The translations under genes were made by a program, and so were the position numbers. A stretch of DNA of 49,535 bases from JAAYTL01 sp031460505 (GTDB taxonomy: Bacteria > Bacillota > Clostridia > Tissierellales > Tissierellaceae). Of this stretch, positions 24,210 to 34,007 are shown piece by piece; the stretch's first letter is position 1, and each line of letters opens with the position of its first letter. The stretch covers positions 1 to 49,535 of the forward strand of contig JAVKTT010000010.1 of the NCBI GenBank assembly GCA_031460505.1, given 5' to 3'. The notes under the pieces were generated by a model. The model was given only the letters and a program-made list of their open reading frames with translations. It was not told where the DNA came from and made no database searches.

Positions 24210-24889
24210 AAAAACTACATAATTGTAAAAGACACACATAAGTTATAAGTTTATTAATGACTAAAATAGAGCTGAAAAACCTAATAATAAACTATAAATT
24301 CTTATGATGAAGCAGCTGCCAAACTGTAAAAGGAGTTATCCTTATATCAAATGCGATATCTAGTGGATTTACTTAGAGAAGAGAGTATAAGGGATTATCA
24401 TTGACATCAGATTTAGATTTTCAAAGCAATATGCAGAGGAATTTTTGCAGTAATTTTCTGGAGAAAACAAGATTTCTAGATTATTTATCTATAAAGATAT
24501 GCAAATAGGGAGTTAAAGAATATATAAAATTATAAAAATCTTGATTATTTTTTCAAAAAATCTTCTTCAAGTTAGATTACAGAAGAAGGACTCATGATCA
24601 TAAGAAACTGATGTCATAATCTCTATAGGGATATGTAACTAACCATAAAACAACATCAAATCAAAATGTAACCCAATAGAAGGAGGGATTAATAACAGGA
24701 TTGTGTTACAGTATTTGGTTACTAGGTCAGGCTTTATGACATCACATCATAAAGGAAGGGAGGAGGGTATAGATCTACTTATCAAAACATATGAATGCCA
24801 AACGTTTTCAAGAATGTCCTAAATCGATAGTCCATGAAAGTTTTTCCTAATAAAATAGTTTTACAATTCTAAGTCCATGAAAGGGGAAA
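24210..24889 (+). other. Long non-coding leader of the YjiH/hydroxylase operon
   Basis: About 680 bases separate the promoter region from the first gene, with no frame longer than about 45 codons having a ribosome site. Visible structure includes CTTTATGA/TCATAAAG (an 8-base hairpin near 24735-24757), CTTCTTC/GAAGAAG near 24570-24595, TGTAAC/GTTACA pairs, and a 12-base direct repeat AGTCCATGAAAG at 24829-24840 and 24872-24883, the second reaching into the ribosome site. No riboswitch class is recognised. It may be a regulatory RNA leader or the remains of a decayed gene. Confidence 0.5.
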
Positions 24890-24892
24890 GTG

Positions 24893-26269
24893 ATGTCAAT
24901 GGAATCAAAAGGGAGTATCGCGAAAGTCAATGAAAATTTAAAACTTAAGCAAAGTATAAAAAGTAGTCAACATAATATGCCTAAGTTTATAACTGGTTCT
25001 CTTATTGGAATAATAGTATTTTTTATTCCGGTATATAAAGGCATGGTACCGCTAGTTCTTATAGTGAATTTTTTGAAGAGCGTAATGTCGGGTGTTGTAG
25101 ATTTTTTAGTTCTTGCTCTTATTGCTGCTCTTGTAATAACTTATACAGCCGGAAAATTTTTTGGTGTTGAACGTTGCAAAGAATATCATAAGCAAGATGG
25201 CAAAATAAAAGGTGCCCTTTATTTAATAGCACTTGTTTTTTCAATATTAATTATAACTAATACAGGCCCTGATTACCTATTAAGTGAAGATGTTGGAGGT
25301 TTGGCATATTCCCTAGCGGGTAGTGTAATGGTGACTGTAATTGTTGCAGGATCATTTGTAGTATTTCTTCTTAAATCGGGAGTAATTGAATTTATAGGTA
25401 CATTTATGGAACCTATAATGCGGCCGTTATTCAAACTTCCAGGCACAGCTGCAGTTGATGCTCTTGCTTCTTTTGTCTCTGCAGCAGCGGTAGGAATATT
25501 TCTTACAAACCAACTTTACTTAGAAGGACAGTATACAAATAAAGAAGCAAAGATGATTATGACAAATTTTAGTGTGTGTAGTCTCGGTTTTTTTGGTGTA
25601 TTACTTTCAATTGTTGGACAAGAACAATTGTATCCAATCGTTGTTTTAACATCTCTAGTAGTAACATTCATATTGGCTGCTATTGTAATTAGGATACCAC
25701 CTGTAAGTAGATACTCAAAAGTTTATCATAGTGGTCGTGAGCAAACAGAAGCAGATACAAGGGTTATAAGAGAAGGAAGTATACATTTAAGAGCTTTAGA
25801 TAATGGACTTAAAGTAGGTAAAGACTTGTCATTTAAAGACATTAGAGATAATTTATGGGATACTGTAGTCTTTACACAAAAGATAGTAGCATATGTTGTA
25901 GCTTTGGCAACTATAGTTTTAATTCTTGCTGAATTCACACCTATATTTATGTGGCTAGGAAAGCCTATGATACCTTATCTTAAACTTGTAGGTATGCCTA
26001 ATGCAGCTGAAATAGCACCTTCCACTTTAATAGGTTTTGCAGAGATAGCTTTACCTGTAATGCTTATTGCAGGTAAAGGTATAGCTCTAAAAAGTGTGTT
26101 CTTCATAACTGTGCTATCCACTGTCCAAATTATTTTCTTTACTGAAAGTGGTAATGCAATGTTAGAAACCGATGTAGGATTCAATTTCTTTGAGCTTTTA
26201 GGGCTATTTCTAATAAGAACCGTAATTGCAATTCCATTGGTAGCGATAGCAGCTCATATTCTATTTTAA
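24893..26269 (+). CDS. YjiH-family nucleoside-recognition (Gate) domain membrane protein
   Basis: This 458-residue protein has about ten hydrophobic segments and two Gate-type regions: about 155-220 (LPGTAAVDALASFVSAAAVGIF) and about 360-420 (IAPSTLIGFAEIALPVMLIAG). It matches the YjiH family, whose substrate is unknown. As the first gene of a molybdenum-hydroxylase and amidohydrolase operon it is the probable importer of the heterocyclic substrate. ATG 24893 lies near AGGGGAAAG; ATG 24899 is an alternative. Confidence 0.85.
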   Translation: MSMESKGSIAKVNENLKLKQSIKSSQHNMPKFITGSLIGIIVFFIPVYKGMVPLVLIVNFLKSVMSGVVDFLVLALIAALVITYTAGKFFGVERCKEYHKQDGKIKGALYLIALVFSILIITNTGPDYLLSEDVGGLAYSLAGSVMVTVIVAGSFVVFLLKSGVIEFIGTFMEPIMRPLFKLPGTAAVDALASFVSAAAVGIFLTNQLYLEGQYTNKEAKMIMTNFSVCSLGFFGVLLSIVGQEQLYPIVVLTSLVVTFILAAIVIRIPPVSRYSKVYHSGREQTEADTRVIREGSIHLRALDNGLKVGKDLSFKDIRDNLWDTVVFTQKIVAYVVALATIVLILAEFTPIFMWLGKPMIPYLKLVGMPNAAEIAPSTLIGFAEIALPVMLIAGKGIALKSVFFITVLSTVQIIFFTESGNAMLETDVGFNFFELLGLFLIRTVIAIPLVAIAAHILF

Positions 26270-26322
26270 GTTAATAATAAGCAAACATAACTGAGATGCT
26301 GTTATATTTATTATGATTTATC

Positions 26323-26358
26323 CTTAGTACGTTTCTGTATATATAGAAACGTACTAAG
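26323..26358 (+). promoter_or_regulatory. Intercistronic hairpin between yjiH-like and hydroxylase genes
   Basis: CTTAGTACGTTTCT and AGAAACGTACTAAG form a perfect 14-base stem with an 8-base loop. It is followed by ATTAGTAAGG, not by T residues, so it is not a standard terminator. It could protect or process the mRNA, or act as a DNA-level site. About 130 bases of AT-rich sequence follow before the next gene, enough for a second promoter. Confidence 0.6.
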
Positions 26359-26491
26359 ATTAGTAAGGACGGAGCAATATTTTTTAATAATATCCTAAGA
26401 TTGTCATAACTGTAATGAAATTTAACTAAATGTTTATAAGTAAATTTTTAACATAATTCTACAAGAATAAGAATGAAAAGGAGGAATTTTT

Positions 26492-26947
26492 ATGCAAATA
26501 AGTTTTAAAGTAAATGACAAAGACTATTCTTTGGATGTTCAGCCTAATGTTAGATTGGTAGATATTTTAAGAGACAAGCTAAGTTTGACAGGAACCAAAG
26601 AAGGTTGTGGTGAGGGCGAATGTGGAACTTGTACTGTTATAATGAATAAAAAAGCAGTCCATTCATGTTTGGTTTTAGCACAGCAGGTTGATGGTAAAGA
26701 GATAATTACTGTAGAAGGATTGGAGAAAGATGGGGAACTAGATAGATTACAGGAAGAGTTTATAAAAAAAGGTGCTATTCAATGTGGATTTTGTACTCCA
26801 GGAATGCTAATGTCAGCAAAAGCGCTAGTTATGGAGAATCCGAATCCTTCATTAGAGGAAATAAAAATTGCATTGGCTGGGAATTTATGTCGTTGCACAG
26901 GTTATGCAAAAATAGTTGATGCTGTACAAGCTGCAGTAGAATCCTAA
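26492..26947 (+). CDS. Molybdenum hydroxylase 2Fe-2S subunit, set 1
   Basis: This 151-residue small subunit carries electrons from the molybdenum site to FAD in xanthine-dehydrogenase-family enzymes. The plant-type 2Fe-2S cysteines are C39, C44, C47 and C59 (GCGEGECGTC). The second cluster uses C98, C101, C133 and C135 (QCGFC and CRC). Length is normal. AAAAGGAGGAATTTTT precedes the ATG. A second copy of this subunit lies 2.3 kb downstream; which large subunit each pairs with is not evident. Confidence 0.95.
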   Translation: MQISFKVNDKDYSLDVQPNVRLVDILRDKLSLTGTKEGCGEGECGTCTVIMNKKAVHSCLVLAQQVDGKEIITVEGLEKDGELDRLQEEFIKKGAIQCGFCTPGMLMSAKALVMENPNPSLEEIKIALAGNLCRCTGYAKIVDAVQAAVES

Positions 26948-26994
26948 AATATAATTGTGAGAAATTATAATCTAGTTAAAAAGGTGGGTGGAGA

Positions 26995-27867
26995 ATGCAA
27001 AAATTTAAATTATTAGCTCCGAAGAATATCCCTGAATTGTTGGAAGCACTTAAAAAGACCACAGATAATTCGAAAATATTAGCTGGAGGTACTGATTTAG
27101 TTGTATATCTTAATGAAGGGAGTATTAACCCTGATCTAATCATTGATATATCAGGTGTTAACGAAATGAAATACATTAAAGAAGACGATGATAACTTACT
27201 TATTGGAGCCTTGACAACATTTACTGAGATAGAAGAAAACCAGTTAGTAAATAAATATGCAAAATGTTTGGGGGAAGCCGCTGAAGATCTAGGTTCTAAA
27301 CAAATACGTAATAGAGGTACAATTGGAGGCAATATAGGAAACGCTGCTCCAGCTGGTGATTCCTTACCGGCTTTAATGGCATTAGGAGCTAAAGTGGTCA
27401 TAATTGATAGCTACGGAAAAAAAGAAGAATTACCTATAGAAGATATTCTTGTTGGACCAAACAAAACATCATTAAGTTGTGAACAAGCTATTATTGGTAT
27501 AAAGATACCTAAACAAGAGGAAGCTTGGATGAGTACTTTTACAAAACTTGGATCAAGAAAGGCAGTAACAATTGCAAAATTGAGTATTGCCATGAATGTT
27601 AATTATAATGATGAGACAAATGTTATAAATGAAGCAAAAGTTGGATTGGGAGCAGTTGGGAAAACAGCTTTTAGAGCAACAAGAATAGAAGAATTTCTAA
27701 CAAATAGAAAGGTCAATAAAGAATTAGTAGATCAATTTGTTGAAGAGATGTCTGTTGAAATAGAAGATGCAATATCTGGAAGGGCTTCTATGCCATATAA
27801 ATGTGAAGCAATAAAAAGTATTGCATATAAGGCTTTTGAAAATCTATTTAAAGAAGCTATAGCTTAG
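26995..27867 (+). CDS. Molybdenum hydroxylase FAD subunit, set 1
   Basis: This 290-residue medium subunit has the FAD-binding stretch ILAGGTDLVVYL (about 34-45), the second FAD motif TIGGNIGNAAPAGDSLPAL (about 104-122), and a C-terminal CO-dehydrogenase-flavoprotein domain (about 175-285). It passes electrons to the final acceptor. Start ATG follows AAAAAGGTGGGTGGAG. It is followed after 32 bases by a second FAD subunit, an unusual head-to-tail pair of like subunits. Confidence 0.95.
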   Translation: MQKFKLLAPKNIPELLEALKKTTDNSKILAGGTDLVVYLNEGSINPDLIIDISGVNEMKYIKEDDDNLLIGALTTFTEIEENQLVNKYAKCLGEAAEDLGSKQIRNRGTIGGNIGNAAPAGDSLPALMALGAKVVIIDSYGKKEELPIEDILVGPNKTSLSCEQAIIGIKIPKQEEAWMSTFTKLGSRKAVTIAKLSIAMNVNYNDETNVINEAKVGLGAVGKTAFRATRIEEFLTNRKVNKELVDQFVEEMSVEIEDAISGRASMPYKCEAIKSIAYKAFENLFKEAIA

Positions 27868-27899
27868 ATAATTAATAAATTGAAAAAGGAGTGAAAATA

Positions 27900-28769
27900 A
27901 TGAAGCAATCAAATATAAAAGAATATTTCAAACCTGCATCATTGGAAGAAGCAATTTCGATACTTAGAGATTATGAAGGAAACATTAAAATTATTGCAGG
28001 TGGAACAGACCTCTTTACAGTTGATCATACAGATGTAGATGCACTTGTGGATATTACAAAAATTGGGTTAAATTATATTAAAGAAGAAAGTGGGCTCATT
28101 AAAATTGGAGGAGCAACAACTTTAAAAGAAATAGAAAAATCAGAAATTATTAAAACTAGATTAGAGAGCCTGTTTGAAGCTAGTATGGTTTTTGCTGATA
28201 ATACAGTTAGAAATACAGCTACTATAGGAGGCAATATCTGTAATTCGCTACCTTCTACAGACTCAGTACCACCAATTTATGCAGCAGGTGCAGTATATGT
28301 TATACAAACGCCTTTTGGAGAAAAAAAGGTGAATATCGAAGATTTTACAATAAGTGCTAAAAAAAATATACTTAATAAAGATGAAATATTAACTGAAATA
28401 CAGATACCTTTATGTGAAGGAAGATACGGAACCTCTTTTGAAAAAGCAATGAGAAACTCAGAGGATCTTGCACTTGTAAACTGTTCTGCTTTTATAGAAG
28501 TAGATGAAGACGATAAGGTAAAGGAAGCAAGAGTTGCATTGGGGACAGTAGGACCTACAGTTGTAAGACCAAAGAAATTTGAAGATGCGTTGATAGGGTT
28601 AAAATTAGATGATGAGGATGTTGTAAATGAATTATCTAAATTAGTTTTAGAAAGTATATCCACCAGAACTTCTATAAGAACTACTAAGGAATATAGGTCA
28701 CATATGGCTAAGGTTTTTTCAAAGAGAACTGTTTTAAAAGCTTATGAAAGAGCTGTAAGAAATAATTAG
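27900..28769 (+). CDS. Molybdenum hydroxylase FAD subunit, set 2
   Basis: This 289-residue protein has the same architecture as its upstream neighbour: IIAGGTDLFTV near residue 34 and TIGGNICNSLPSTDSVPP near 103. It is diverged from set 1, so it is not a recent duplicate. ATG 27900 follows AAAAAGGAG; the in-frame GTG at 27891 overlaps that ribosome site. It would serve the second enzyme of the cluster, or form an alternative module for the first. Confidence 0.94.
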   Translation: MKQSNIKEYFKPASLEEAISILRDYEGNIKIIAGGTDLFTVDHTDVDALVDITKIGLNYIKEESGLIKIGGATTLKEIEKSEIIKTRLESLFEASMVFADNTVRNTATIGGNICNSLPSTDSVPPIYAAGAVYVIQTPFGEKKVNIEDFTISAKKNILNKDEILTEIQIPLCEGRYGTSFEKAMRNSEDLALVNCSAFIEVDEDDKVKEARVALGTVGPTVVRPKKFEDALIGLKLDDEDVVNELSKLVLESISTRTSIRTTKEYRSHMAKVFSKRTVLKAYERAVRNN

Positions 28770-28793
28770 AAGGTAATAATAAGGGGTGAAATC

Positions 28794-29279
28794 ATGGTAA
28801 AAAAATATAAGGTATCATTAAAAGTAAATGGTGTAGATCGTGAATGCTATGTTGAACCTGGTGAAACTTTAGTAAACTTAATTAGAGAAGATTTAGGAAT
28901 AACAGGTACAAAAACAGCTTGTGATACAGGTGATTGTGGTGCTTGTACAGTAATAATGGATGGTAAGACTGTAAAATCTTGTATAACACCTGCGTTACAG
29001 GCAGACGGTGCAGAAATAACAACAGTTGAAGGTCTAAAAATAGATGGAAAACTTCATCCACTTCAAGAAGAATTTGTTGATATAGCTGCTGTCCAATGTG
29101 GTTATTGTACCCCTGGTTTACTAATGACAGCTAAAGCATTGCTTGATGAAAATAGTAATCCAACAGAGTTAGAAGTTAGAGAAGCTATCGCTGGAAACAT
29201 ATGTAGATGTACTGGATATGCCAAGCCAGTTGAAGCTATTTTGAGCGCTGCTGAAAAGATGAATGGGGGTGCTAAATAA
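28794..29279 (+). CDS. Molybdenum hydroxylase 2Fe-2S subunit, set 2
   Basis: This 161-residue small subunit has first-cluster cysteines C43, C48, C51 and C63 and second-cluster cysteines C102, C105, C137 and C139. It starts MVKKYKVSLKVNGV and ends in a Lys-containing tail a little longer than that of set 1. GGGGTGAAATC precedes the ATG. Its stop codon overlaps the ATG of the next gene by one base (TAATG), indicating tight coupling with the molybdenum subunit at 29279. Confidence 0.95.
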   Translation: MVKKYKVSLKVNGVDRECYVEPGETLVNLIREDLGITGTKTACDTGDCGACTVIMDGKTVKSCITPALQADGAEITTVEGLKIDGKLHPLQEEFVDIAAVQCGYCTPGLLMTAKALLDENSNPTELEVREAIAGNICRCTGYAKPVEAILSAAEKMNGGAK

Positions 29280-31606
29280 TGAATTGCAATCTAAGAAAAT
29301 ATAACGTAGTTGGGAAAAGTGTAAAAAAGCTTAATTCTACTGAAAGAGCTACAGGTGCTGCTATATATACAACAGATATGACATTACCTGGTATGTACGT
29401 AGGTAAAATGCTTAGAAGTCCGTATGCACATGCAAATATTAAATCTATAAATGCAGAAAAAGCTGAGGCAATAGGTGCAACAGTATTAACTTGGGAAGAT
29501 GTACCTAGAGTTTACTATTCGACAGCTGGTTATCCAAAACATACTATAGTTGGTATGTTACCTGTTCCAATGGAAGGCTATATAGAAGATAAATATATAC
29601 TAGATAATAAGGTGAGACATTATGGTGAACCTGTCCTAGCAGTTGCTGCAAAAGACGAAGAGACAGCTCAGAAAGCTTTGGATTTAATCGAAGTAGAATA
29701 TGAAGTGCTTCCTGCTGTATTTGATGTAGATGAAGCAAGAAAAGAAGATGCACCGGACGTACATTTAGGTATTTATAAAAACTGTTCAGATAAAATTATA
29801 ACAAAAGGCGATGCAAAAAAAGCTTTTAAAGAAGAGGCGGAATATATATATGAAGACTTTTATGAAGTGGGAGGCCAACAACATGCTTGTATGGAAACGT
29901 CTGCTACTTTGGCCAATTATGACTCAACAACAGGATATGTAACACTTTGGGCAACTACTCAGGTGCCATTCCATATACGAAGAAACATCAATGAAGTGTT
30001 GGGTATCCCGATGAATAAAATAAGAGTAATTAAACCTCCATTAGGTGGAGGCTTCGGCGAAAGACAAATGCCACAATATGAGTTGTTAACTGTCGCTCTA
30101 GCTATAAAAACAGGTCATCCAGTTAAGATTGTCACTACAAGAGAAGAAAATATGGCAACTACAACTGCACGACATCCTATGAATATAAGAATAAAGACTG
30201 GATTAAGAAAAGATGGCACTATCTGTGCAATGGACGTTGAGGCTAAGGCTAACGCAGGAGCTTATACAGGACATACTCCTTATGTTGCAGGGGCAATGTT
30301 CTCAAAGATACCATACAAATGCGAAAATGTTGATTTTAATGCACACGTAATATATACAAATTTACCTGACTTCGGTGCTTATAGAGGCTATGGAAACCCA
30401 CAAATATCCTTTGCCAGAGAAACTCAAATTGATAAGATGGTAAGGGACTTAGGAGAAGATCCGATAGAATGGAGAATAAGAAACTTTGTTGAAGTTGGAG
30501 AAGAAAATCCATTGAGTCTTTCAACCCACTGGATACTTGAAGGCTGTGGAATAGAAGAGTGTTTTAGAAAAGGTGCTAAAGAGATAGGGTTTTATGAACC
30601 TAAAGTTAAACCTGAGAGTAAACATAAATTTAGAGGTAGGGGTGTAGCTGCTGCTATGCACGTAAGTGGTACTTCGGCAGAACCTGATTTCTCGTCTGCG
30701 CAGATAATTATGCATGAAGATGGAACAATAATGTTGCTCATTGGTTCCCCAGACTTAGGGCAAGGATCAGATACATCTAGTGCACAAATTGCTGCTGAGA
30801 CAATAGGAATCAGAATGGAAGATGTATCAGTTATTTCTTCTGATACAGATACTACATCATTTGATGGGGGAAGTTATGCATCAAGACAATCCTATGTAGC
30901 ATTAAATGCAGTAAAGAAAGCTGCAGAAAAGGTAAAAAAGGATGTATTGAAATACGCTTTTGAAATGCATCCAGAAGTTCATAAAGATAATATGGAAACT
31001 TATGATGGTTGGGTTGTTCGTAGAGAAAATGGTGAAAAAATAGTGAAAATATCTGACGTTGCTTTCCATGCATTATACTTTTCCCCTGATCCAATGCATA
31101 TAACCGAATCTGCAAGCTATCGAGCACAAAACTGTCCGCCCGCAATGGCTGCACATTTTGCTGAAGTAGAAGTAGATATAGAAACAGGAGATATTGAGAT
31201 TGTTAAATATGTTGCTGCTCATGACTGTGGAACCGCAATAAATCCAGCTATTGTAGAAGGTCAAATTGAAGGTGCTGTAGCGCAGGGTATAGGATATACA
31301 TTAAGTGAATATATGACATTTGATGAAAATGGTAGATTAATAAATGACAACTTCACAAACTTTAAAGTACCTAGAGCTATGGATATGCCATTTTTAGATG
31401 ACTTTAAATCTATAATAGTTGAAACTTATGAACCGTCAGGCCCATTTGGTGCAAAGAGTGTAGCAGAAATGGGTGTAGCACCTGTACCAGCTGCTATTGC
31501 AAATGCTCTTTATGATGCTATTGGCATTAGATTTAGCACTCTTCCTATAACGAAAGATGTAGTGGTTGCAGCTGTAGAGGAAAGAAAGAAAAAAGATGAC
31601 AAATAA
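29279..31606 (+). CDS. Molybdenum hydroxylase large (Mo-pterin) subunit, set 1
   Basis: This 775-residue catalytic subunit of the xanthine-dehydrogenase family has PPLGGGFGERQ near 254-263, AYRGYGNPQ near 366, LIGSPDLGQGSDT near 486 and GPFGAKSVAEMG near 721-732. The last contains the catalytic base Glu. The Arg in AYRGYG matches bovine XDH Arg880, but the position of XDH Glu802 appears to be Gln in GGGFGERQ. It therefore hydroxylates a heterocycle or aldehyde that need not be xanthine. It is translationally coupled to the preceding 2Fe-2S gene. The partner large subunit follows after 37 bases. Confidence 0.94.
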   Translation: MNCNLRKYNVVGKSVKKLNSTERATGAAIYTTDMTLPGMYVGKMLRSPYAHANIKSINAEKAEAIGATVLTWEDVPRVYYSTAGYPKHTIVGMLPVPMEGYIEDKYILDNKVRHYGEPVLAVAAKDEETAQKALDLIEVEYEVLPAVFDVDEARKEDAPDVHLGIYKNCSDKIITKGDAKKAFKEEAEYIYEDFYEVGGQQHACMETSATLANYDSTTGYVTLWATTQVPFHIRRNINEVLGIPMNKIRVIKPPLGGGFGERQMPQYELLTVALAIKTGHPVKIVTTREENMATTTARHPMNIRIKTGLRKDGTICAMDVEAKANAGAYTGHTPYVAGAMFSKIPYKCENVDFNAHVIYTNLPDFGAYRGYGNPQISFARETQIDKMVRDLGEDPIEWRIRNFVEVGEENPLSLSTHWILEGCGIEECFRKGAKEIGFYEPKVKPESKHKFRGRGVAAAMHVSGTSAEPDFSSAQIIMHEDGTIMLLIGSPDLGQGSDTSSAQIAAETIGIRMEDVSVISSDTDTTSFDGGSYASRQSYVALNAVKKAAEKVKKDVLKYAFEMHPEVHKDNMETYDGWVVRRENGEKIVKISDVAFHALYFSPDPMHITESASYRAQNCPPAMAAHFAEVEVDIETGDIEIVKYVAAHDCGTAINPAIVEGQIEGAVAQGIGYTLSEYMTFDENGRLINDNFTNFKVPRAMDMPFLDDFKSIIVETYEPSGPFGAKSVAEMGVAPVPAAIANALYDAIGIRFSTLPITKDVVVAAVEERKKKDDK

Positions 31607-31643
31607 TAAGAGAACAATAAATCTATGTAAAGGGGGTTTTTGT

Positions 31644-33986
31644 ATGGGTTTAAATAATTTTAACATAGTTGGGAAAAGACAAGATAAAATCGAAGCTAGA
31701 CAGAAGGTTACTGGCGCTCTAAAATTTTCAGGCGATTTAAAATTTAAAGATATGCTTTATTGTCGTATTTTACGCAGCCCACACGCAAATGCCATTATTA
31801 AGAACATCGATATTTCTGAAGCTTTTAAAGTTGAGGGTGTTATTGACATCATAACATATGATGATGTTCCAAAAATACTGAGCATGCATCAATTTTTACA
31901 TGTTCCTGAGATAATGTGGCATGACAGTTATATATTAGAAAAACATGTAAGACATATTGGTGATAGAGTTGCCGCTGTTGCTGCAACAAGCGTAGAAATA
32001 GCTGAAGAAGCTTTGAAAAAAATAAAGGTTGAGTATGAGGTACTCCCAGCAGCACTAACAGCAGAGCAGGCTTTGAAACCTGATGCTCCTAAGATACATG
32101 AAGAAGCAAAAAAAGGAAAAAATATAGTTAGCTTAGATGGTAATATTCTTGATTCCACAGATATAAGCATAGGAGATACTGATAAAGGATTTGCTGAAGC
32201 AGATTATGTTATAGAAAGAGAATATCGTACGTCTAAGCCAAACCCTGCACCAATGGAGAGAACATGTGTAATATGTGTTCCTGGAGATGATGGACGTTTA
32301 GATGTTTATGCAACATCCCAAGGTATTCATGCTATGCGTATAAACATGTCACACTCGTTGGGAATTCCAGTAAGTATGTTAAATTGCCATCGTATGTATT
32401 TGGGGGGGGCCTTTGGAGCACATATACACACAGGATTTATAGAAAACATATGTGCACTGTTGGCTCTGAGGACAGGAAGACCTGTAAGAGGTGAGAAAAC
32501 AAGAGAAGAAATTTTCCTATCATGTGGTCGTCACCCTATGATTGTAACAATAAAAGCAGGTTTTAAAAAAGATGGTACAATGACTTCATTGCACTCTGAT
32601 GTTATTGACGATACAGGAGCTTATGCTTTTAGTGGAAGTTCAAAGATGAACCTTGTTTTAGGAACATGTATTTCAATGTATAGATGTCCTAACATGAGAA
32701 TTTCAGGCAAATCTGTCTATACTAATACTCCCCCTCTATCAGCAATGCGTGGGGCTGGTAATCCTCAGGGAAATTGGGCAATTGAAACAATGATGGATGA
32801 AGCAGCTCAAGAGTTAGGTATTGATCCTGTAGAATTAAGGCGTAAGAACAATGTTGATGTTGGTGATATTTTTTATGGTCAAGGTCCTGCTGTTAAGAGC
32901 ACCATAAGAAGTTGTGGAACAGAAGAATTGTTAGATAAAAGTACTAAGGTAACAAAATGGTATGAGAGAGAGAAGATGAACCATACTCCTTATCCAGATA
33001 GGCCATGGATTCGTAAAGGACTAGGTATGTCAAGAGGATTTCACACATCTGGATGTGGATCTGAAAAACCTAATGCATTTATTATAGACCATAGTGCTGC
33101 ATATATAAAAATGAATGAAGATGGCACAGCGCAGATAATGAACTCTGCAGCTGATTTAGGGTCAGGGGTTCTTACAGCACATGCAGCTATAGCGGCTGAG
33201 ATAATTGGTCTCAAATATGAAGATGTAATGGTTAATCAAGGAAATACAGATACTACTCCATTTGATGGTGCCACTCATGCAAGTCGTGGGCTCTACGGTT
33301 CTGGACAACCGATAGTAAAATGCGCTGAGGAACTTCATACAAAGCTTCTTGAGTGGGGTTCTAGAATATTCCAATGTGGACCTGAAGATCTAGAGATTAA
33401 AGATAGCAAAATATATATACACAATAAGCCGGAAGAATCGATACCTGTTTCTGACGTGGTATGTGCCGCTCATTACAAAGGCTGGGGAATAGCTAGTGCT
33501 CAGGCAAGTGTAAGACCAAATGCTTGTCCACCTCACTTTATAACAGTATTTGTAGAACTCGAAGTTAATACTTTAACAGGTATGGTTAATATTGTAAATG
33601 CATTAAGTGGAGTGGACGCTGGTACAATTATAAATCTGAATAATGTTGAGGGGCAAGTTACAGGCGGCTTTCATATGGGAATGGGTTTTGCTCTTATGGA
33701 GGATACTATTATTGATGAAAAAGGTCAATTGCTTACGAAGAACTTCTCAAAATATCATATTCCAACTGTAATGGATATGCCTGAGGTCGCTATGATTTTT
33801 GCAGATACCTATGAACCTACAGGTCCTTTAGGGGCAAAAGCAATAGGAGAAGGTGTTACCAACCCAGTGGCTGCAGCAATTGGTAATGCAATTAGCAATG
33901 CAATTGGCATACGTATAAGAGACCTTCCGTGTACACCTGAAAAGATAGTAAAAACACTTAAAGAAGAAGGTATCAGTTTTATCTAA
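31644..33986 (+). CDS. Molybdenum hydroxylase large (Mo-pterin) subunit, set 2
   Basis: This 780-residue subunit is related to, but clearly diverged from, set 1. Motifs are MYLGGAFGAHIHTGF near 250, AMRGAGNPQG near 367, MNSAADLGSGVLTAH near 495 and GPLGAKAIGEGVTNP near 730, with the catalytic Glu in the last. The residue equivalent to XDH Glu802 appears to be Ile, so substrate binding must differ from XDH. ATG 31644 follows AGGGGGT by 7 bases; upstream in-frame codons run back into the previous gene. No XdhC-type sulfuration factor gene lies in the window. Confidence 0.93.
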   Translation: MGLNNFNIVGKRQDKIEARQKVTGALKFSGDLKFKDMLYCRILRSPHANAIIKNIDISEAFKVEGVIDIITYDDVPKILSMHQFLHVPEIMWHDSYILEKHVRHIGDRVAAVAATSVEIAEEALKKIKVEYEVLPAALTAEQALKPDAPKIHEEAKKGKNIVSLDGNILDSTDISIGDTDKGFAEADYVIEREYRTSKPNPAPMERTCVICVPGDDGRLDVYATSQGIHAMRINMSHSLGIPVSMLNCHRMYLGGAFGAHIHTGFIENICALLALRTGRPVRGEKTREEIFLSCGRHPMIVTIKAGFKKDGTMTSLHSDVIDDTGAYAFSGSSKMNLVLGTCISMYRCPNMRISGKSVYTNTPPLSAMRGAGNPQGNWAIETMMDEAAQELGIDPVELRRKNNVDVGDIFYGQGPAVKSTIRSCGTEELLDKSTKVTKWYEREKMNHTPYPDRPWIRKGLGMSRGFHTSGCGSEKPNAFIIDHSAAYIKMNEDGTAQIMNSAADLGSGVLTAHAAIAAEIIGLKYEDVMVNQGNTDTTPFDGATHASRGLYGSGQPIVKCAEELHTKLLEWGSRIFQCGPEDLEIKDSKIYIHNKPEESIPVSDVVCAAHYKGWGIASAQASVRPNACPPHFITVFVELEVNTLTGMVNIVNALSGVDAGTIINLNNVEGQVTGGFHMGMGFALMEDTIIDEKGQLLTKNFSKYHIPTVMDMPEVAMIFADTYEPTGPLGAKAIGEGVTNPVAAAIGNAISNAIGIRIRDLPCTPEKIVKTLKEEGISFI

Positions 33987-34007
33987 TACTACAATAAAGA
34001 TATTTGC

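Noticed and set aside
24380..24510. Possible pseudogene fragment in the long leader (a 42-codon open stretch)
   Set aside because: No start with a ribosome site and no recognisable protein similarity; length is within chance for AT-rich DNA.
24210..24889. Purine riboswitch in the leader of the hydroxylase operon
   Set aside because: The conserved purine riboswitch core could not be found on reading the leader, despite the tempting context.
26492..33986. Annotation of the hydroxylases specifically as xanthine dehydrogenase
   Set aside because: The family is certain, but the residues that fix purine specificity are not fully conserved, so xanthine as substrate is not supported.
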